Origin: Siphlonurus alternatus
Taxonomy: Eukaryota > Arthropoda > Insecta > Ephemeroptera > Siphlonuridae
Length of the DNA stretch: 64,000 bases
Assembly: GCA_949825025.1 (NCBI GenBank)
Contig: OX463782.1
Span: forward strand, 33,823,351-33,887,350
Direction: 5' to 3'
Each line of letters starts with the position of its first letter. Position 1 is the first letter of the stretch. The notes beneath the pieces are model-generated. The model saw only the letters and a program-made list of their open reading frames with translations, did not search any database and was not told the origin of the DNA. A program made the translations under genes and the position numbers. Shown here piece by piece: positions 58,834 through 64,000 of the stretch.

Positions 58834-61176
58834 GTCAACTCGTACGAAGCGTTCGAGTTCTGTCGTCGTCTGGGCATGTTCCTGGTGAGCGTGGAGACCG
58901 AGCAGGAGAATCAGCTGATCATGGACCACATCACCTCCATCGGTGGTTGTGCTGAAAAACCATAACCCCGTTATTGGCGTCATAAAGTTAGCGCAAACCT
59001 CTAATGGTGGAACTACGTGCGCGCGCGTCTGGCGAGGATTGCTGAATGCGTATGATTTTAAAGTAGAGATAGCACGGATCAGCTGGCCCAATGCTAAAAA
59101 AATCCCATTCTTAAAAATTATGAAAAAAATTTAATATGTTCTCCTCTACATCCCCTCTCAGTAGGTAAAATATCAATGAACCGCGCGGAAGTGCGCAAGA
59201 TGGTCCAAAGCCAGGGGAACCACATAGTGGAAAAGCTCAACGATTTACCCCTGCAACCCTCTGATTTTAATATTCTAATGATGTATTAGATTACGTTTTA
59301 ATTTTGAAAATAAAAGTTCAGCTGGATTCACGAAGAAACATATTCTACTCTTACTTCCAAATTTAGCTCCAGTCTAAATCAATGACATTATAATCGCGGT
59401 TTATAGTGAGAAATGAGAAACCTGCAATGGATAACTTTTTGCCTTTTCGTGATGAAGCGTTCCCAATAGTAACTCTAATATAGGTCTTAAATCTGAATAT
59501 GTAATATCAAAATTCTTATACGGGTTGTAAGCTATTGCAGATGAAATATGTATTCTGATTTTGTGATATATAGGGAGTACATAATTATTATTTCCTCCTC
59601 TATTTACAAAATTTATTTTCATCCTTATTTATACTTTAAATTTAATAATGTACTCAATTTATTTTATTGCTGAAATGAATAGAAATTGCAAAGTTGTACT
59701 GTTCTGACTTTTTCATATTTTATATAGAGCTTGGGAACTTTTTTTTAAAGCTCGTTTTTAACATTGACGCCTATTTTTGCGGCGACAAAGTCGTATTAGT
59801 TTTATTAACCCCACAGCATCACCAAGGTATAGGAGGGGGAGGAGGGGAAGGGGGTTGATCTGACCCTTAAATCTTTGAAAGCGGGAAAAAAGTGTAAAAT
59901 ATTACTCCAAAAATTCTAAAAAAATTAAATAGTGGGTCGTTTCGACCCCCTCCCCCCCTGGTAAAGTGTGCGACAAAAAAGTACCTTGATAAAGCTAGAG
60001 TTAGAAAGTGCCGTCTCGTGACGTCATAAAATGGACTTTCAATGATTATTAAAAATATTTCCTGATTGACTCTTAAAAAAAATGTTATGTTTTAAAAAAA
60101 GCAGGTTATCATCATAACGATCATAACTGTGCACCCTCTATCTATTTCTGCAATAAAAAAATGAGGTATAAAGGTAGAGATAACGATGATCAGCTGTTTT
60201 TTTTTTATATTAGCTCCATTCACAAATTCACAAAAAATCTGAATTTTTTTTTAGAGTCAGATATTAGTGCCTAAAAGCCATAGAAAAAGTTTCAAACCAA
60301 TTTAACGAGAATATTTTTTTTAAATATATATTTTTTTAATTTTCAGCATAGGGCTTTTCCCATGGAGAGACAAACTAAAAATTTAATTAAAAAAAAATCG
60401 GCTCGTTAAATTGTTTTGAAACTTTTTCTATGGCTTTTATAGAGCCACTAATATCTGCCTCTCAAAAAAATTCCAGAATTTTTGTGAATTTGCTAAGGTT
60501 TACATGTTAATCAAATGGAGCTAAAAAAAAAAAACAGCTGATCGACGTTATCTCTACCTTAAAAGCCATCGACATGAAAAATTTTTATTACAGAAATGAA
60601 TAGAGGGTACCAAATTATGCTACTCTGAATTTTTCAGATTTTTTTGAGACCCAGAACTATTTTTAAATTTTAAATAAAAATATAATATTGAAAGTGCGGC
60701 CACGCCCCCTGGAGGCGTCAATAGGCGTCCAGGCACTATCCTTTTTATTAAGGGTTCAGGGGTGCCAACTTAGATTACAGAATTTTCAATAATTATTTAA
60801 AAATAGTTCTGGGTCTCAAAAAAATCTGAAAAAATTCAGAGTAGCATAATTTGGCACCCTCTATTGATTTCTGTAATAATTTTTTTCTTTTATGTTGTAC
60901 ATTGATATTTTAATAGAAATGCACCTTCTGTCAGGTCTAGCCGACTACTGGACGTCAGGTAATGACTTCGGTAGGAGGACGGAGTACGTGTGGGCCTCCA
61001 CTGGAGAACGGGTTACCTTCTTCGACTGGTTCTCGACGGAACCGAACCACGCCTTTAACAACCAGGAGTACTGCATCCACTACCTCTACAGTGGCGGCGT
61101 CGTAAAGTGGAACGACCTTCCTCCTTACGCAAACAGTTCACAATTCAAAGTTCACTTCATTTGTGAGCAGCCGTGA
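58834..61176 (+). CDS. C-type lectin domain protein, last two exons
   Basis: Exons 58834-58942 and 60935-61176, joined in phase 1 (ATC G / GT CTA). Exon 1 encodes NSYEAFEFCRRLGMFLVSVE and on to MDHITSI. Exon 2 encodes GLADYWTSGNDFG, VWASTGERVTFFDW, the sugar-binding EPN motif (STEPNH) and WND, ending FICEQP and a stop. EPN usually marks mannose-type ligands in this fold, bound with calcium. The first (EFC) and last (FIC) fold cysteines and EYC are present. The cysteine expected just after WND is missing (WNDLPPY), so the second disulfide is probably lost. The 5' exons, including any signal peptide, were not found. The exon 1 donor is GTGGTT, weaker than usual. AATAAA follows at 61197. Confidence 0.85.
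59062..59170 (+). mobile_element. truncated TTAA MITE (left half)
   Basis: Begins after TTAA with AGTAGAGATAGCACGGATCA and follows the inner element of 19374 up to its middle. The right half is missing. It lies in the lectin intron. Confidence 0.6.
59199..59262 (-). mobile_element. 5S-type SINE fragment
   Basis: GGTCCAAAGCCAGGGGAACC resembles the SINE body of S2 and S3. Only about 60 bp remain. Confidence 0.4.
59263..59654. other. lectin intron, no feature
   Basis: AT-rich, nothing recognised. Confidence 0.3.
59655..60165. mobile_element. family F MITE with a nested family E repeat
   Basis: The left part (ATTGCTGAAATGAATAGA) and right part (CACCCTCTATCTATTTCTGC) are family F ends. Between them 59815-60000 is family E. 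Confidence 0.55.
60173..60558. mobile_element. TTAA MITE, family B
   Basis: GGTAGAGATAACGATGATCA and its mirror GACGTTATCTCTACC are the ends. TTAA follows the right end; the left flank is ATAA. Confidence 0.75.
60570..60906. mobile_element. family F MITE next to the lectin acceptor
   Basis: The ends are mirrored around ACAGAAATGAATAGAGGGTA. It is very like the copy at 30723. Its right end is about 28 nt before the last lectin exon. Confidence 0.75.
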
Positions 61177-61196
61177 AATGGCATTTAATGTATTTA

Positions 61197-61202
61197 AATA
61201 AA
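61197..61202 (+). terminator. poly(A) signal AATAAA of the lectin gene
   Basis: 20 nt past the stop codon. Confidence 0.6.
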
Positions 61203-61379
61203 TCATATTAATTCTGTATATAATAATTATAATATAAAAATGTTTATATTTCACTTTTCGGACTTCTACCTTTGTCGATGTTCGATGCAATCCTTCTGTA
61301 TGGGTGTATGTAGTATGTTGCGATGGTCACTTAGTGTTCGTGCACGTCACTTACACTTGCATGTACTACACATATCACT

Positions 61380-61432
61380 ACGTTTCGAGAGTCAACCGCT
61401 CTCTTCCTCAGGTGATCTGAGACTCATGACGT
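61380..61432 (-). ncRNA. hammerhead-ribozyme-like core (Penelope-type relic)
   Basis: The minus strand carries CTGAGGA, a GAGAG/CTCTC stem with a short loop, then GAAACGT. This matches the CUGANGA...GAAA hammerhead core. ACGTC upstream could give the cleavage site and pair with ACGT as a very short stem III, as in Penelope-like elements. Flanking inverted repeats (GACGTGCACGA) surround it. No reverse transcriptase is present, and activity is untested. Confidence 0.5.
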
Positions 61433-61461
61433 GCACGACACTAATTGTAAGTGCAGGTAGA

Positions 61462-61780
61462 AATAAATAGCGAGGGTGCAAAGTTATGATACTCCGATTT
61501 TTTTCAGATTTTTTAAGCCTTAGAAGTATTACTAAAAAGTTTTGCCAATGTCGGGTTTGAACCCACGCTCCTTTTAGGTCCTATCCAGGGTCCTATACAT
61601 ACCCTGTGGGTCTTATCCTTTTATTAAGAGAGTCGTCCAGAGTCGTCACTTTCTCTGAAATAACAATATTTTTTTAACAATAGTTCCAGGACTCAAAAAT
61701 ATCTTAAAAAATCAAATTAACATAACTTTGCACCCTCTATCCATTCAATAAAAATAATTTTGAGGTTGATACCCCATTCA
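61462..61780. mobile_element. palindromic MITE family F, copy
   Basis: GAGGGTGCAAAGTTATGATA is mirrored by CATAACTTTGCACCCTCTAT. The centre carries GGGTTTGAACCCACGCTCC. Confidence 0.75.
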
Positions 61781-61872
61781 AATACCTAATGACTAATGTC
61801 ACTATAATGACACAAACATATTTTATTCTAGACCAAAAATACAATAAAAAAGAAGAAATAACTCAATATTGT

Positions 61873-61878
61873 TTTATT
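61873..61878 (-). terminator. poly(A) signal AATAAA of the minus-strand Gly/Ser-rich gene
   Basis: About 72 nt past the stop codon on the minus strand. Confidence 0.5.
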
Positions 61879-61949
61879 TACAGTAAAATTCTGTTTATAA
61901 TAATGTTTGAATGGTTTAACCAGATGATGATTTCACTGTGATGACGTCA

Positions 61950-62873
61950 TCAGTAGTACTGCGTCCTCACCTGGCCACTAGAGTACCTGAAACAACAAGT
62001 TTTACATTATAAAGTACTGCGTTTTTTTCCCCCCTTTCTACGAGCATTTTTAACATAATGCCGTGTTCACAATGCAGCGTCAAATTTTCTAGACGTCAAA
62101 AGTCCCTGATTGATAAAAAAAACTGACGGGCGCATGTGCGTGTTTTTTAGAAGCCAAGCAACTAGCGTTTTTGACGCGCGTCTGGAAAATTTGACGCTGC
62201 GTTGTGAACCCTTTATAATTTTAAAATTTTATTTGTGGGAGAGTTAACATAATATGAAGTTACGTGTATTTTAATTGTAAATTATATTGAATTTTAATGT
62301 TAAAACATGTACTAAAAAAAACTGATCCATGAAAGCTATAATATTCAGGGGTATCAATCCACTGAATATAAGATGTCAATTTCAGTATCAGGAATATACT
62401 GACATTCAGCCAAATTTTATTAAGAGTGTATAATATATTATATAATATATAATTATAAACTCTCATCTAAAATATTATATAAATTTGCAATTTTAAGACT
62501 GCATTTCAAATAATTTTATACTTTTGAGTGCAAAGATCAAGAACATAAGTAGTTCACAAGACATTGATCCACACTACCAATTACTAAAACACTACGATGA
62601 TATTTTACCACAACAAAACCACCCTTGCCTCACCCCTGATTTCCGGCGACCCTTGCTCTCTGCTGGACCACGAAGCCCCCTGGTCTGGGCCCCCCAAAGT
62701 TGGTCGTCTGGACGTTGCCGAAGCTGCTGCTGAAGCCCCCGGGCTGCGGGCCCCGGTAACCGCTCCCGAACGAGGAGGCTTGCACGGAGTTCGAGCGGCG
62801 CTGGGCGGACCCTCCCACAAGAGAGTTGGCGGCGAACGACCCGCGACGTCTGGGGTCAGTTACCTCCTGGAGC
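61950..62873 (-). CDS. Gly/Ser-rich low-complexity protein, last two exons
   Basis: Terminal exon 61986-61950 (acceptor TTGTTGTTTCAG) joins in phase 2 to exon 62873-62634 (donor CAGGG-GTGAGG). Joined, it reads through GSAQRRSNSVQASSFGSGYR, GPQPGGFSSSFG, FGGPRPGGFVVQQRARVAGN and ends QGYSSGQVRTQYY before the stop. Low-complexity Gly/Ser/Arg/Gln sequence with aromatic repeats suggests a structural or extracellular protein, but I do not recognise it. The acceptor at 62874 is the best of several. Upstream exons near 62900-63100 are GC-rich but ambiguous. The exon-intron fit is the main support. Confidence 0.6.
62064..62209. mobile_element. palindromic MITE in the intron
   Basis: GTTCACAATGCAGCGTCAAA is mirrored by TTTGACGCTGCGTTGTGAAC, with TTTTCTAGACGTC continuing the arm. 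Confidence 0.75.
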
Positions 62874-62899
62874 CTGGAGTAGCGTGGTCAGTAAAATAG

Positions 62900-63110
62900 C
62901 AGGGTCTTTTCCTCTCCCATCTAGCTAGCTACACACGAGTTCCCTAAGTCCTTACTCTGCACACTTGCCAGGCCTAGTGCCCGGCTGAGAGAGTTGGTGC
63001 CGACTGTCTTAGCGTGAGGAGGCTGGGTCCGCCAGTCTCTTGCCCGACCACCACAGCTTGGTTAGGACTGCGTGAGCGCGGCGGCGAGGGAACCATCGGG
63101 TAGAAAACTG
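62900..63110 (-). other. GC-rich upstream region of the minus-strand gene
   Basis: Likely holds one or more upstream exons. A frame PMVPSPPRSRSPNQAVVVGQ is open, and a donor GCAGA-GTAAGG lies near 62960. A TATTTAAG word at about 63112-63119 could be a TATA-like element. I could not join these to the last exons with certainty. Confidence 0.3.
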
Positions 63111-63119
63111 GCCCTTAAA

Positions 63120-63649
63120 TAGAGTCTCAATACATTGCAACAGCAAGTGAAGTGAGGTGATTACTGATATTAAAGCCGATAGTTGAAAAACGGTCATTAT
63201 ATTAAAAATGAAATAATGCATTGTATGTTAATTGGGAAGACAATAATTGTTTGCCTTTTTCACTTCTCCCATAATATGACGAATAGAATTTTAATACAGC
63301 AGTAAAAATATCTTTATTATATCGTACTGTATTTCATTATTGAACTATAATTATGTTTCATGGGTTCCTGGGTTCGTCATACTATTTAGTAGAAACATAA
63401 TCCATATTCTTTGTTTAATTGCAACAGAGCGTTATTAATTTACAAAATTCAGTTAATTTCAACATGCAGTAATAAATTCTACAAACAATATTCATCCAAT
63501 TTTTAAAGTTTTTAAAGACACTGCTTCATTATGCCACAAATTCACATTTAATTTTATCAAATCCAAACACCATACAGTTGTTTTATTGAGTACCCTGTTT
63601 TATATGTGACCTACGTATATGTCATATAAATAATTGATAGATAACCTGC
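63120..63649. other. AT-rich, no gene seen
   Basis: Nothing supported. Confidence 0.35.
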
Positions 63650-63960
63650 ATGAAATTATTTTTATTGCAGAAATAAATCGAAGGTGCCAAATTATGCAAC
63701 TATGAAATTTTCATTTTTTTTTCTTTTTTAGTCCCAGAACTATTTTTTTAAACTTATTGAAACTGCGGCTACGCCCCCTGGATATACGTCAACAGGCGTT
63801 TAAACCCTATATCATTTTTATTAGGGATCCAGGGGGGGGGGGGCAAAAACACTTGCAGAAATTTTAACAATTTTAAAAATAGTTCTATATATGAATAAAA
63901 GAAACTAATTGTTTTTTACTGCATAATTTGGTACCATATAGATAATACCTATTCATTTTG
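63650..63960. mobile_element. palindromic MITE family F, diverged copy
   Basis: ATTGCAGAAATAAATCGAAG with a GGGGGGGG run near the centre. The right arm is decayed. Confidence 0.55.
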
Positions 63961-64000
63961 AAATAAAAAATGTCATGCAAGTTGTTCATGGTAAATGGTA

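Noticed and set aside
62597..62899. Plus-strand Pro/Ala-rich frame
   Set aside because: It is antisense to the Gly/Ser-rich exon, which is supported by a phase-matched splice.

Overview
The window looks like a gene-poor stretch of a repeat-rich, AT-rich animal genome. Genes have introns with GT/AG borders, exons are clearly richer in GC than their surroundings, and no bacterial operon structure is present. A C-type lectin domain, a small secreted cysteine protein, a long C2H2 zinc-finger gene and a 5S-rRNA-derived SINE family fit a protostome, most likely an arthropod. A crustacean is my guess, but the sequence does not settle it. By eye only a few percent is coding. Most of the rest is short non-autonomous DNA transposons (MITEs), fold-back elements, SINEs and simple repeats.

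Layout. 1-9 kb is all repeats: a BamHI-motif array, a 1.35-kb fold-back, an ATGGG-word element, two hAT-type elements with exact 8-bp target duplications and an LTR-like block. 9.15-14.7 kb holds a complete four-exon minus-strand gene for a 105-residue secreted protein. 15-25.5 kb is repeats only, including a perfect 205-bp-arm palindrome and three 5S-type SINEs. 25.9-35.7 kb is the zinc-finger locus: a duplicated fragment, a frameshifted N-terminal exon, a 1390-codon exon with about 37 fingers, and two candidate 3' exons. A 2.3-kb fold-back element sits in its intron. 36-44 kb is mostly MITEs, with one GC-rich possible first exon near 39 kb. 44.6-53.4 kb holds two to three tandem copies of an unrecognised two-exon gene. 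Only the middle copy is open through both exons. 54-58.6 kb is repeats, including an 841-bp hAT element and a retroposon tail. 58.8-61.2 kb holds the last two exons of a C-type lectin gene on the plus strand. 61.9-62.9 kb holds the last two exons of a Gly/Ser-rich protein gene on the minus strand, converging on the lectin gene.

Repeat logic. At least six MITE or fold-back families are bounded by TTAA. Others carry 8-bp (hAT), TA (Tc1/mariner-like) or 7-bp duplications. Several copies are nested, so relative ages can be read: TTAA MITE inside another MITE (19.4 kb), MITE inside MITE (37.1 kb), and (TA)n MITE inside a SINE inside a fold-back (33.0 kb). No transposase or reverse transcriptase reading frame was seen, so the elements here are non-autonomous.
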